64,000 bases of DNA, taken from NCBI RefSeq assembly GCF_040564635.1, contig NZ_CP159837.1, forward strand, positions 4,141,001 through 4,205,000, in the 5' to 3' direction. The stretch comes from Planktothricoides raciborskii GIHE-MW2 (GTDB lineage: Bacteria > Cyanobacteriota > Cyanobacteriia > Cyanobacteriales > Laspinemataceae). The position numbers were made by a program, and so were the translations under genes. The notes beneath the pieces are model-generated. The model had not been told where the DNA came from, searched no databases, and was given only the letters and a program-made list of their open reading frames with translations. Shown piece after piece: positions 9,482-18,007 of this stretch (positions are counted from its first letter, which is position 1; each line of letters starts with the position of its first letter).

Positions 9482-10654
9482 ATGAATGATTTTATCCCTT
9501 ACGGACGGCAAAATATAAATCAGCAGGATATCGATGCTGTAGTTGAAGTCTTGCAATCTGATTGGCTGACTCAAGGGCCAGCCATAGAACGATTTGAGCA
9601 GGCGGTAGCTGACTATTGTGGGGTAAAGTACGCTGTAGCAGTTTCCAATGCCACAGCCGCATTACATATTGCTTGTTTAGCAGCAGAGTTAGAAACAGGG
9701 GATATTCTCTGGACTTCCCCAAATACCTTTGTGGCTTCTGCCAATTGTGGCTTGTATTGTGGTGCAGAGGTCGATTTTGTCGATATTGACCCCCATACTT
9801 ATAATCTGAGTATTGAGGGTCTGGCACAAAAACTCATTCAAGCTGAACGGGAAGGTAAACTGCCCAAGGTGGTTGTACCCGTTCATCTGGCTGGTCAGTC
9901 TTGCGAAATGGAAAAGATTGGGGCTTTTTCCCGAAAGTATGGTTTTACAGTTTTAGAGGATGCGTCTCATGCGATCGGTGCGAAATATCAAGGCAGTTCT
10001 GTAGGAAATTGTCAGTTTTCGGACATGGCGGTGTTTAGCTTTCATCCTGTGAAAATTATCACCACAGGGGAAGGTGGTATGGTAGTGACAAATCGGCAGG
10101 ACTTATATGAAAAGCTGATTCGCTTGCGAACTCACGGCATTACCCGCAATCCTGAGTTGATGCAGGGGGATTCCCACGGATTGTGGTACTACCAGCAGCT
10201 AGACTTGGGGTTTAACTACCGGATGACAGATATTCAGGCAGCCTTGGGTGCGAGTCAAATGCAGCGTTTAGATGAATTTGTGTCCCGTCGTCGATTTTTA
10301 GCGGCACGGTACAATGAATTGCTACAGGATTTTCCTCTGGTTCTACCTTGGCAAAATCCTGATACTGAATCTAGTTGGCATCTTTATATTATTCGGCTGA
10401 AACTGGATAAAATTGCTAAAACTCATTCACAGGTATTTGAGGAATTACGGCAGGCAGGGATAGGCGTTAACTTGCACTATATTCCTGTTCATACTCAACC
10501 CTATTATCAAAACCTGGGTTTTAAATGTGGTGATTTTCCTCAAGCTGAAAAATATTATCAAGAGGCCATTAGTTTGCCAATGTACTATGATTTAACGTCA
10601 GAAAATCAAGAGCAAGTTGTGGCTGTGTTGAGGAATATTCTAAGTGGAAAGTAA
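9482..10654 (+). CDS. pseC: UDP-4-amino-4,6-dideoxy-N-acetyl-beta-L-altrosamine transaminase
   Basis: Second step of the pseudaminic acid route: PLP-dependent C4 amination of the PseB product. 390 residues, family length. The opening IPYGRQNINQQDIDAVV, then SDWLTQGP and VSNATAALHIA, are PseC signatures. The cofactor lysine lies in FSFHPVKIITTGEGG. C-terminal GVNLHYIPVHTQPYY is the sugar-binding loop of the family. A TA pair follows, then pseF. Confidence 0.93.
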   Translation: MNDFIPYGRQNINQQDIDAVVEVLQSDWLTQGPAIERFEQAVADYCGVKYAVAVSNATAALHIACLAAELETGDILWTSPNTFVASANCGLYCGAEVDFVDIDPHTYNLSIEGLAQKLIQAEREGKLPKVVVPVHLAGQSCEMEKIGAFSRKYGFTVLEDASHAIGAKYQGSSVGNCQFSDMAVFSFHPVKIITTGEGGMVVTNRQDLYEKLIRLRTHGITRNPELMQGDSHGLWYYQQLDLGFNYRMTDIQAALGASQMQRLDEFVSRRRFLAARYNELLQDFPLVLPWQNPDTESSWHLYIIRLKLDKIAKTHSQVFEELRQAGIGVNLHYIPVHTQPYYQNLGFKCGDFPQAEKYYQEAISLPMYYDLTSENQEQVVAVLRNILSGK

Positions 10655-10675
10655 AGAGTGAAGAAGGAGGAAAAT

Positions 10676-10915
10676 ATGACCATGAATCTGCGAACTTTAC
10701 AACTCAATTTTCCTAACACAATTGAACAAAGCGACGATGAATTGCGGTTATTTATAGCAGCTAAATTATATGAAAATGGCACCTTAACATCAGGTCAAGC
10801 TGCGGAATTAGCCGGCTTAAGTAAGCGTGAATTTATTGAAGTCATCGGCAATTACAATGTTTCAGTTTTTAGTACATTAGTTGAAGATTTAGAATCGGAT
10901 ATTGCCAATGCATAA
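10676..10915 (+). CDS. UPF0175-family antitoxin
   Basis: About 79 residues. ATG 10676 is chosen because AGGAGG ends 6 nt before it; a GTG at 10658 also opens the frame. LRLFIAAKLYENGTLTSGQAAELAG and SKREFIEVIG are the UPF0175 helix-turn-helix pattern. In cyanobacteria this family is commonly paired with a DUF3368 PIN protein, as it is here with an 8-nt overlap. Probably the antitoxin and autoregulator of the pair. It sits between pseC and pseF on the same strand. Confidence 0.85.
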   Translation: MTMNLRTLQLNFPNTIEQSDDELRLFIAAKLYENGTLTSGQAAELAGLSKREFIEVIGNYNVSVFSTLVEDLESDIANA

Positions 10916-11366
10916 AGTAGTGATTTCCGATGCCAGTTGCTTGATTATATTAAGTAAACTTGGAGAGTTAGACCTTTTACATTTACTTTATTCTCAGGTT
11001 TATATTACTCCTGAAATAGAAAGCGAATTTGGAGAAAGTTTGCCTAATTGGATTATTGTTGAGACAGTTCGAGATAAGGAATATCAAAAAAGTCTCGAAA
11101 CAAAATTAGATATTGGAGAAGCATCGGCAATTGCTTTGGCCATAGAAAAAACTGATTCATTGGTCATTTTAGATGATTTAAAAGCCAGAAAAGTCGCAAC
11201 GGAGCTTAATCTGGTTTTTACAGGGACTCTGGGGGTGATTAGTAAGGCCAAAGAGCAGGGGTATTGCGACAAAATTAAGCCAATTATTCAGGAAATTTTG
11301 CAAACCAATTTCCGAATTTCTCAGCAGGTGATCAATGCTTTGTTATCACGCTATGGCGAAAAGTAA
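10908..11366 (+). CDS. DUF3368 PIN-like toxin
   Basis: About 152 residues starting at ATG 10908 inside the antitoxin end. VVISDASCLIILSKLGELDLL supplies the first PIN acidic residue (D in SDAS), the glutamate of DIGEASAIALA the second, and VILDDLKARKVA the aspartates near the third. This is the DUF3368 variant of the PIN nuclease fold, expected to cleave RNA. All acidic residues of the fold appear present, so the toxin may be active. Confidence 0.85.
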   Translation: MHKVVISDASCLIILSKLGELDLLHLLYSQVYITPEIESEFGESLPNWIIVETVRDKEYQKSLETKLDIGEASAIALAIEKTDSLVILDDLKARKVATELNLVFTGTLGVISKAKEQGYCDKIKPIIQEILQTNFRISQQVINALLSRYGEK

Positions 11367-11379
11367 GGGATATGCTTAA

Positions 11380-12117
11380 ATGAAAACGGTGATAATTGTT
11401 CAAGCGAGAATGACTTCTACCCGCTTACCAGGAAAGGTGATGAAGCGGGTATTAGGAAAACCCTTGCTCGAATATCAAATGGAAAGACTGCGACGAGTAA
11501 AATTAGCTGATGAAATCGTCATTGCAACGACGACTAATCAAACAGATAAACCTATTGTTGAGTTATGTAACTCTCTGTCAGTTGCTCACTTTCGCGGTTC
11601 TGAAGCCGACGTTTTAGACAGATATTATCAAGCTGCCACCGCACATCAAGCAACTGTGGTCGTTCGGGTGACTTCTGATTGTCCTTTAATTGACCCGCAA
11701 GTTATCGATCGCGTCATTGATTATTATCTGCAAAATCAATCAACTTATGATTATGTGTCCAACGGCATAAAACGAACTTATCCTAGAGGGATGGATACTG
11801 AAGTGTTTTCTTTTTCAGTATTGGAACAAGCCTTTCTAGAAGCCACAGCACAACCAGACCGCGAGCACGTTACTCCTTTTATTTATCGACAACCAGAACG
11901 ATATCGTTTGGGTCACGTTCTTTATGCTGAAGATTGTAGTCACCATCGCTGGACCGTAGATACTCCCGAAGATTTTGAATTAATTAAAAAAATCATTGAA
12001 ACGATTTATCCTAATCAACCTAATTTTACATTAGAAGATTGCTTGCAGTTACTGCAACAACATCCAGAATGGTATTTTATTAATAGTCATATAGAACAGA
12101 AACAGTATGGACAGTAA
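11380..12117 (+). CDS. pseF: Pseudaminate cytidylyltransferase (PseF/SpsF type)
   Basis: Activates pseudaminic acid with CTP to CMP-pseudaminate. 245 residues. The N-terminal IVQARMTSTRLPGKVMK is the nucleotide-binding loop of the SpsF/PseF cytidylyltransferases; VVRVTSDCPLIDP carries the metal-binding aspartate; CSHHRWTVDTPEDFELI is the C-terminal signature. SpsF-like enzymes as a group are broader than pseudaminate, but all other Pse enzymes are present around it. It overlaps the next gene by 11 nt. Confidence 0.87.
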   Translation: MKTVIIVQARMTSTRLPGKVMKRVLGKPLLEYQMERLRRVKLADEIVIATTTNQTDKPIVELCNSLSVAHFRGSEADVLDRYYQAATAHQATVVVRVTSDCPLIDPQVIDRVIDYYLQNQSTYDYVSNGIKRTYPRGMDTEVFSFSVLEQAFLEATAQPDREHVTPFIYRQPERYRLGHVLYAEDCSHHRWTVDTPEDFELIKKIIETIYPNQPNFTLEDCLQLLQQHPEWYFINSHIEQKQYGQ

Positions 12118-12760
12118 ATCAATGAATCCCCAAAATATAGACTTTCAGACAGAACAAGAAAAATTTTGGAGCCAAGAGTTTGGAGATGAATATACTCATC
12201 GCAATCAAGGCAAAATTTCTATCGCGAGTAATCTAGCTTTATTTTCTAAAATTTTGGCTCGGACTCAAAACATTAATTCATTAATTGAATTTGGTGCAAA
12301 TAGAGGGCTAAATATAGAAGCCATAAAACAACTAATGCCCAAAATAAAAATATCTGCTATTGAAATTAACAATTTAGCAGTTGAAAAATTGCAACAGATA
12401 GGGGGGGAGATAGAAATATATCATCAGTCAATCTTGAACTTTATCCCCACAAAAATTTGGGATTTTGTATTAATTAAGGGCGTTTTAATTCATGTCAATC
12501 CCGATTATTTAAAAAAAGTTTATGAGACACTTTATCAAAGTAGCAGCCGCTATATTTGTTTAGTGGAGTATTATAACCCAACTCCCGTTGAGGTGATTTA
12601 TCGAGGTCATCAAGGAAAATTATTTAAGCGAGATTTTGCCGGAGAAATGCTCGATCAGTATCTAAATTTACATTTAGTAGATTATGGTTTCGTCTATCAT
12701 CGCGATCGCAACTTTCCTCAAGACGATTTAACTTGGTTCTTACTAGAAAAAATTTCCTAA
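12107..12760 (+). CDS. Pseudaminic acid biosynthesis-associated methyltransferase
   Basis: 217 residues. The opening TEQEKFWSQEFGDEYTHRN is the signature of the methylase family found beside Pse genes; LIEFGANRGLNIEAI is the SAM-binding motif. The DFVLIKGVLIHVNPD block precedes the predicted active site. A G7 run at 12401-12407 lies in frame inside the gene (QQIGGEIEI), so a one-base slip would switch it off. The start at 12107 overlaps pseF; ATG 12122 is an alternative. Confidence 0.85.
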   Translation: MDSKSMNPQNIDFQTEQEKFWSQEFGDEYTHRNQGKISIASNLALFSKILARTQNINSLIEFGANRGLNIEAIKQLMPKIKISAIEINNLAVEKLQQIGGEIEIYHQSILNFIPTKIWDFVLIKGVLIHVNPDYLKKVYETLYQSSSRYICLVEYYNPTPVEVIYRGHQGKLFKRDFAGEMLDQYLNLHLVDYGFVYHRDRNFPQDDLTWFLLEKIS

Positions 12761-12773
12761 AGGAGATACTTTA

Positions 12774-13928
12774 ATGATTCGATATTGTAATCGCTGCGTA
12801 ATGCCAGAAACCAAGCCTGATTTGTTTATTGATGCAGAGGGAGTTTGTAGTGCCTGCCGTAATATAGAGAAGCGGCAAGCGGTTGATTGGGAATCTCGAA
12901 AACAACAGTTAGTCAAGGTACTTGATCGCTATGGGTCAAAAGATGGAAGTAATTACGACTGTATTGTTCCAGTTAGTGGTGGCAAGGATAGCCATTTTCA
13001 AGTAATCAGGATGCTGGAACTGGGCATGAATCCTCTATGTGTTACTTCCACAACAGATAAACTATCGGATATTGGACGGCGCAATATTGAAAATTTGAAA
13101 AATTTGGGCGTTGACTATCTTGAAGTAACAGTTAACCCAGTGGTACGACGCAAAATAAATAAGCTAGTCTTAACTCAAATTGGTGATATTTTTTGGCCGG
13201 AACACGTTGTTATTTTTACTATTCCTGTACGGGTGGCTGTACAATTCAATATTCCTTTAATCATTTGGGGCGAAAATCCTCAGAATGAATATGGAGGGCC
13301 TGCTAGTGCCACAGAAAACAATACGCTGACCAGAAGATGGTTGGAAGAGTTTGGCGGTTTGTTGGGACTACGGGTTTCCGATTTGATTGGTCAGGAAGGG
13401 ATTGAACGCAAGCATCTGATTCAATATAGTTACCCTTCTGATGAAGAGTTGCAAAGGGTGGGAGTAACTGGTTTGTTTTTAGGTTACTACTTGCCTTGGG
13501 ATGGCTATCAAAATGCTTTGTATGCACAAGCTCATGGTTTTCAAACCTATCACAAGCCAGTAGAAGGTTCTTTAGTAAACTATGAAAACCTTGATAATTA
13601 TCAAACGGGAATTCACGACTATTTTAAGTTTTTAAAGTATGGTTTTGGGCGAGCGACTGATTTGGCTTGCCTGCATATTAGAAGAGGACGGCTATCTAGA
13701 GAGGATGCGATTAAATTAGTCAAAATGCACGATGGCAAGTTTCCTTGGGTGTATCTTGGGTGTCCGATTGAGGAAATCTTGAAAGACATGGATATGACCT
13801 TGGAGGAGTTTATCCAAATTTGCGATCGCTTCACCAACAAAAAATTATTTTTATGTGATTCACGCGGAAATCTAGTCAAAGATAAAGACGGGAATTTGAC
13901 TAAGATCAACTACGATAACTTGGATTAG
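12774..13928 (+). CDS. N-acetyl sugar amidotransferase (PseA/WbpG type)
   Basis: 384 residues with a strong AAGGAG ribosome site. N-terminal CNRCVMPETKPDL and CSACRNIEKR form a zinc ribbon; the PP-loop motif VPVSGGKDSHFQ binds ATP. This is the family that turns an N-acetyl into an acetamidino group on sugars. It needs ammonia from a HisH/HisF-like pair, and just such a pair follows directly. In Campylobacter the homologue PseA acts on pseudaminic acid; in Pseudomonas WbpG acts on a mannuronic acid. Which sugar is used here is inferred from context. Confidence 0.88.
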   Translation: MIRYCNRCVMPETKPDLFIDAEGVCSACRNIEKRQAVDWESRKQQLVKVLDRYGSKDGSNYDCIVPVSGGKDSHFQVIRMLELGMNPLCVTSTTDKLSDIGRRNIENLKNLGVDYLEVTVNPVVRRKINKLVLTQIGDIFWPEHVVIFTIPVRVAVQFNIPLIIWGENPQNEYGGPASATENNTLTRRWLEEFGGLLGLRVSDLIGQEGIERKHLIQYSYPSDEELQRVGVTGLFLGYYLPWDGYQNALYAQAHGFQTYHKPVEGSLVNYENLDNYQTGIHDYFKFLKYGFGRATDLACLHIRRGRLSREDAIKLVKMHDGKFPWVYLGCPIEEILKDMDMTLEEFIQICDRFTNKKLFLCDSRGNLVKDKDGNLTKINYDNLD

Positions 13929-13937
13929 GTCATCCCC

Positions 13938-14555
13938 ATGAAAAACGTCGTAATTACTGACTATGGAATGGGCAATTTAGATTCCGTTGCCCGGGCAGTG
14001 CAAGAATGTGGAGGCAATCCTCTCATTAGCCAAAAAGCACAGGACTTTCAAGAAGCCCACTATATCATTCTTCCCGGAGTTGGAGCTTTTGCCACGGGTA
14101 TGAAACATCTTTCAACTTCCGGTTTACAGGAAATTTTGTACGAACAAGTCATCAATCAAGGTGTTCCTTTTTTAGGAATTTGCCTAGGGATGCAGCTTCT
14201 AGCTACAAAGGGTTTAGAAGGAGGGGAAACTAATGGGTTAGGCTGGATTGAAGGAGAAGTCAAACGACTAGAACCCGATCAACCCGATACTCGAATTCCC
14301 CATGTTGGTTGGAATGAAGTTATCTTTAATAACCCTTCACCTTTGTTTGAAGGAATTCCTACGGGTAAAGATTTTTATTTTGTTCATAGCTACCACTTTT
14401 CTTGTCAATATCCCCAAGAGGCGATCGCCCATACTCCTTACTGTGGTAAATTTGTTTCTGCTGTCAACAAAGACAATATATTTGGTGTTCAGTTTCATCC
14501 AGAAAAAAGCCAACGTTTAGGATTTCATGTTCTAAAAAACTTTCTCTCTCTTTAA
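13938..14555 (+). CDS. hisH: HisH-like glutamine amidotransferase subunit (glycan paralogue)
   Basis: 205 residues. Class I glutaminase: oxyanion strand ILPGVGAFATGM, nucleophile cysteine in PFLGICLGMQLL, histidine and glutamate in VQFHPEKSQ. It releases ammonia from glutamine and normally feeds HisF. Here it is wedged between a sugar amidotransferase and a HisF-like gene, the arrangement known from glycan clusters with WbpG/PseA. It is therefore probably a second copy for glycan amidation rather than the histidine pathway enzyme; the whole genome would be needed to confirm a separate hisH. Confidence 0.88.
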   Translation: MKNVVITDYGMGNLDSVARAVQECGGNPLISQKAQDFQEAHYIILPGVGAFATGMKHLSTSGLQEILYEQVINQGVPFLGICLGMQLLATKGLEGGETNGLGWIEGEVKRLEPDQPDTRIPHVGWNEVIFNNPSPLFEGIPTGKDFYFVHSYHFSCQYPQEAIAHTPYCGKFVSAVNKDNIFGVQFHPEKSQRLGFHVLKNFLSL

Positions 14556-14565
14556 ATAAATTTTT

Positions 14566-15324
14566 ATGCTCAAAATCCGAGTAATGCCCACATTACTGTT
14601 TAAAAACTTTGGTCTAGTTAAGAGCGTTAAGTTCGATAGCTGGCGGCGGATTGGCAGTGTGATGCAGGCGGTCAAAGTTTACAATCTACGGGAAGTTGAT
14701 GAGTTAGTGTTTTTAGACATTAGTGCAACTCCAGATGGCCATCCTCCTGATTTTGATACGGTTGATGAAATTGCAGATGAATGTTTTATGCCTTTGACCG
14801 TAGGGGGAGGAGTGCGGTCAGTAGCAGATGTCAGACGCTTATTGCAAGTTGGTGCTGATAAAGTTGCTATCAATACTGCCGCAGTACAAAACCCCGAACT
14901 AATTCAATCAGCCGCCCAACAGTTTGGTTCCCAGTGTGTTGTGATTTCTATTGATGTCAAGCAACACTCAAATGGTACTTATGAAGTATTTACTCATGCA
15001 GGAACTCAACCAACTGGTAAAGACCCAGTAAACTGGGCAAAAGAAGTAGAATCTTTAGGTGCTGGTGAAATACTCTTAACATCCATCGATAGAGATGGCA
15101 CCATGACTGGCTATGATATTGACTTGAATAAAAAAGTGAGTCATGCAGTCTCCATTCCAGTGATTGCATCAGGAGGCGCTGGTCGTTATGAAGATATGGC
15201 TTCTGTATTAAAAGAAGGGGGGGCTTCGGCAGTTGCTGCGGCTAGTATTTTTCATTATACTCAGCAGACTCCTTTGGAAGCCAAACATTTTTTAAAAGAT
15301 CGAGGATTAAAAGTCAGGCTATAA
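14566..15324 (+). CDS. hisF: HisF-like ammonia-channel subunit (glycan paralogue)
   Basis: 252 residues forming a TIM barrel with phosphate loops TVGGGVRSVADVRRLLQVGADKV and IASGGAGRYEDM. It begins MLKIRVMPTLL instead of the AKRIIPCLDV start of the histidine enzyme, so the catalytic aspartate of that segment is not at its usual place. This is known of the glycan paralogues that act only as ammonia conduits. A G7 run (15217-15223) lies in frame. It follows hisH by 10 nt. Confidence 0.88.
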   Translation: MLKIRVMPTLLFKNFGLVKSVKFDSWRRIGSVMQAVKVYNLREVDELVFLDISATPDGHPPDFDTVDEIADECFMPLTVGGGVRSVADVRRLLQVGADKVAINTAAVQNPELIQSAAQQFGSQCVVISIDVKQHSNGTYEVFTHAGTQPTGKDPVNWAKEVESLGAGEILLTSIDRDGTMTGYDIDLNKKVSHAVSIPVIASGGAGRYEDMASVLKEGGASAVAAASIFHYTQQTPLEAKHFLKDRGLKVRL

Positions 15325-15390
15325 TTTTGGATTATATAGGTGTTTTTCTATGTACTCAGCATACATTAGTTCTTTTTCGCTTAAAGAAAT

Positions 15391-16881
15391 TTGAATCTAC
15401 TGATCCGCGCTGATGCTTTCATTAAAATAGGGACAGGTCATGTCATGCGCTGCTTGGCACTCGGTCAGGCATGGCAAGATACCCAAGGACAGCCTATTTT
15501 TATCCTGGCCAATTCTGTCCCCGCCTTAGAGGAACGCCTCAAGTCAGAAGGAATGGAAGTTGTCCACTTGACCACAGAACCAGGAAGTTTAGCGGATGCC
15601 CAAAAAACTGCGGCATTAGCTCATCAATTTGAGGCGAATTGGGTGGCGATCGATGGGTATCAATTCGGGAGCGAATATCAGCAAACTATCAAAAATTCTG
15701 GATTAAATCTATTATTTATCGATGATTACGGACACGCGGAACATTATTATGCTGATTTTGTCCTCAATCAAAATATCTCCGCTGACGAGCAATGGTATCA
15801 GCATCGCGAACCTTATACTCAGCTATTGCTAGGCAATCGTTACACTCTATTGCGGCGGGAGTTTTGGCAATGGCGGGGATGGCAGCGAACAGTGCCACCA
15901 GTGGCTACAAAAGTTCTGGTCACATTGGGCGGGGCAGACCCGGATAATGTGACGTTAAAAGTGATTCAGGCTTTACAGCTTGTGGAAGTTGAAAAACTGG
16001 AGGCAGTAGTGGTGGTGGGAGGAAGTAACCCCCATTATGAGTCTCTGGAAATGGCGGGGCAGGATTCACGGTTTCCTATCCGCTTGCAACGAAACGTCAC
16101 CAATATGCCAGAGTTGATGGCTTGGGCAGATGTGGCGATTTCTGCTGGGGGTAGCACTTGCTGGGAATTGGCGTTTATGGGGTTGCCCAGTATTTTGTTG
16201 GTTTTGGCAGAAAATCAGCGGGCGATCGCGCAACAACTAGCAACTCTCAACCAAGCAATTAATCTGGGTTGGCATCAAGATGTCAAAGCACAGAGCATTT
16301 CTGAGAGACTTTTTACACTCTTACAATCCCCAGAAGAACGAAAAAAAATTATCCAAGTGAGCCAACAAATAGTAGATGGCGAAGGAGTATTCAGAATTAT
16401 AAAAAGTTTAGATGCTAATTCCCTGCAATTAAGACCTGTAAGAGAAGAAGATTGCGAACTTATCTGGCACTGGACAAATGATCCGCTGATTCGTTCTGTA
16501 TCATTTTCCTCAGAGTATATCCCTTGGACAGACCATGTTCAGTGGTTCACCTCTAAGTTAGGCGATCGCAATTGTGTTTTTTATATTGCTTTCAACCAAG
16601 AAAATGTGCCCATTGGACAAGTGCGCTATGAAATTAACAATAAAGAAGCAACTATTTCCCTAGCAGTTGCAGAAGCTTTTCGCGGACGGGGCTATGGTAG
16701 TAGAATTATTTTATTAAGCTGTCAAAAACTTGGGAAAGATGCAGCCATTAAAAAAATTAATGCTTATGTCAAGCCGAATAATTTAGCATCGATCAACGTT
16801 TTTTTTAAATGTGGTTTCCAAAACACAGGAGAAACAATCGTTAAAGGTCAACCAGCCCTCCATTTGATCAAAAATTTATAA
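15391..16881 (+). CDS. pseG: PseG-PseH fusion: UDP-sugar hydrolase plus N-acetyltransferase
   Basis: 496 residues, start TTG. Residues 1-345 are PseG: LLIRADAFIKIGTGHVMRCLALG with the catalytic histidine, LFIDDYGH and SAGGSTCWELAFMGLPS; it removes UDP from the diacetamido sugar. Residues 350-496 are a GNAT acetyltransferase (LRPVREEDCELIWHWTNDP, acetyl-CoA loop AFRGRGYGSRII) equivalent to PseH, which acetylates the 4-amine one step earlier. Many bacteria keep these as two genes. Fusion couples steps 3 and 4 of the pathway. Confidence 0.9.
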   Translation: MNLLIRADAFIKIGTGHVMRCLALGQAWQDTQGQPIFILANSVPALEERLKSEGMEVVHLTTEPGSLADAQKTAALAHQFEANWVAIDGYQFGSEYQQTIKNSGLNLLFIDDYGHAEHYYADFVLNQNISADEQWYQHREPYTQLLLGNRYTLLRREFWQWRGWQRTVPPVATKVLVTLGGADPDNVTLKVIQALQLVEVEKLEAVVVVGGSNPHYESLEMAGQDSRFPIRLQRNVTNMPELMAWADVAISAGGSTCWELAFMGLPSILLVLAENQRAIAQQLATLNQAINLGWHQDVKAQSISERLFTLLQSPEERKKIIQVSQQIVDGEGVFRIIKSLDANSLQLRPVREEDCELIWHWTNDPLIRSVSFSSEYIPWTDHVQWFTSKLGDRNCVFYIAFNQENVPIGQVRYEINNKEATISLAVAEAFRGRGYGSRIILLSCQKLGKDAAIKKINAYVKPNNLASINVFFKCGFQNTGETIVKGQPALHLIKNL

Positions 16882-16893
16882 TCTAATTTGATT

Positions 16894-17949
16894 ATGGCAA
16901 AACCAATTTTAATTGCGGATAAAAAAATCGGGAATAATGCTCCCCCCTTTATCATTGCCGAAATGTCTGGCAATCACAACCAATCCTTAGAGCGAGCCTT
17001 AGAAATAGTAGAAGCGGCAGCCAAAACAGGCGCACATGGCCTCAAACTCCAAACCTACACTGCTGATACAATGACTTTAAATATCAAGGAAGGGGAGTTT
17101 TTCATTAATGACCCCAATAGCCTATGGTATGGTCATTCTCTCTACGAACTGTACCAACAAGCGCACACCCCTTGGGAATGGCACGAACCCATCCTGAAAC
17201 GCTGCAAAGAACTCGGCATCATTGGCTTTAGCACCCCCTTTGATACTACCGCCGTTGATTTTCTTGAATCTTTAGATGTCCCTTGCTACAAAATCGCCTC
17301 CTTTGAAAATACAGACTTGCCCCTAATTCGCAAAGTTGCCAGTACAGGCAAACCCATGATAATTTCTACAGGCATGGCAACCGTAGCCGAATTAGATGAA
17401 ACCGTCCGCACCGCCAGAGAAGCAGGATGTCAGGATATCATTTTACTCAAATGCACCAGCACCTACCCCGCTACCCCAGAAAACACCAATCTCCTAACCA
17501 TTCCTCATTTGCGGGAACTCTTTAACGTGCAGGTGGGTCTATCTGACCACACAATGGGCATTGGTGCCGCCGTTGCTAGTGTTGCCCTGGGTGGGACGGT
17601 GATTGAAAAGCATTTTACCCTGCGTCGTGCTGATGGTGGTGTCGATTCCGCTTTTTCAATGGAACCAGAAGAAATGGCGCAACTTGTGGTAGAGTCGGAA
17701 AGAGCTTGGCAAGCTTTAGGTCAGGTTCAGTATAGCCCAACTGAGGCTGAGAGAAAATCTTTGATGTTTCGTCGTAGTTTATATGTGGCTAAAGACATGA
17801 AAGCTGGGGAGGTATTGACTACTGAGAATGTCAGGGCAATTCGCCCAGGCTTAGGCTTGCCCCCGAAGTATTTAGACTCACTGCTAGGTTTGGCTGTGAG
17901 GAAAGATGTTAAAGCGGGAAGTCATTTGTCTTTTGATGTGTTGAAGTGA
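16894..17949 (+). CDS. pseI: Pseudaminic acid synthase
   Basis: About 351 residues from ATG 16894 (a TTG two codons upstream is possible). Condenses phosphoenolpyruvate with the 6-deoxy diacetamido altrose. NeuB-family barrel: IIAEMSGNHNQSLERA, AHGLKLQTYTADTMT, the metal-binding histidine in VGLSDHTMGIG, and EKHFTLRRADGGVDSAFS, where the RADGG variant favours PseI over NeuB or LegI. The C-terminal 60 residues are an SAF/antifreeze-like domain (RSLYVAKDMKAGEVLT). Last Pse enzyme in the run. Confidence 0.93.
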   Translation: MAKPILIADKKIGNNAPPFIIAEMSGNHNQSLERALEIVEAAAKTGAHGLKLQTYTADTMTLNIKEGEFFINDPNSLWYGHSLYELYQQAHTPWEWHEPILKRCKELGIIGFSTPFDTTAVDFLESLDVPCYKIASFENTDLPLIRKVASTGKPMIISTGMATVAELDETVRTAREAGCQDIILLKCTSTYPATPENTNLLTIPHLRELFNVQVGLSDHTMGIGAAVASVALGGTVIEKHFTLRRADGGVDSAFSMEPEEMAQLVVESERAWQALGQVQYSPTEAERKSLMFRRSLYVAKDMKAGEVLTTENVRAIRPGLGLPPKYLDSLLGLAVRKDVKAGSHLSFDVLK

Positions 17950-18007
17950 GTGAGAAAGATTGCTGTTCTATGGCAATACTTTTAAGTAAAGTAGAAAGTT
18001 TTAATGC

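Noticed and set aside
13938-15324. Histidine biosynthesis operon
   Set aside because: Only hisH and hisF are present, next to a sugar amidotransferase, and HisF has an altered start; a glycan role fits better.
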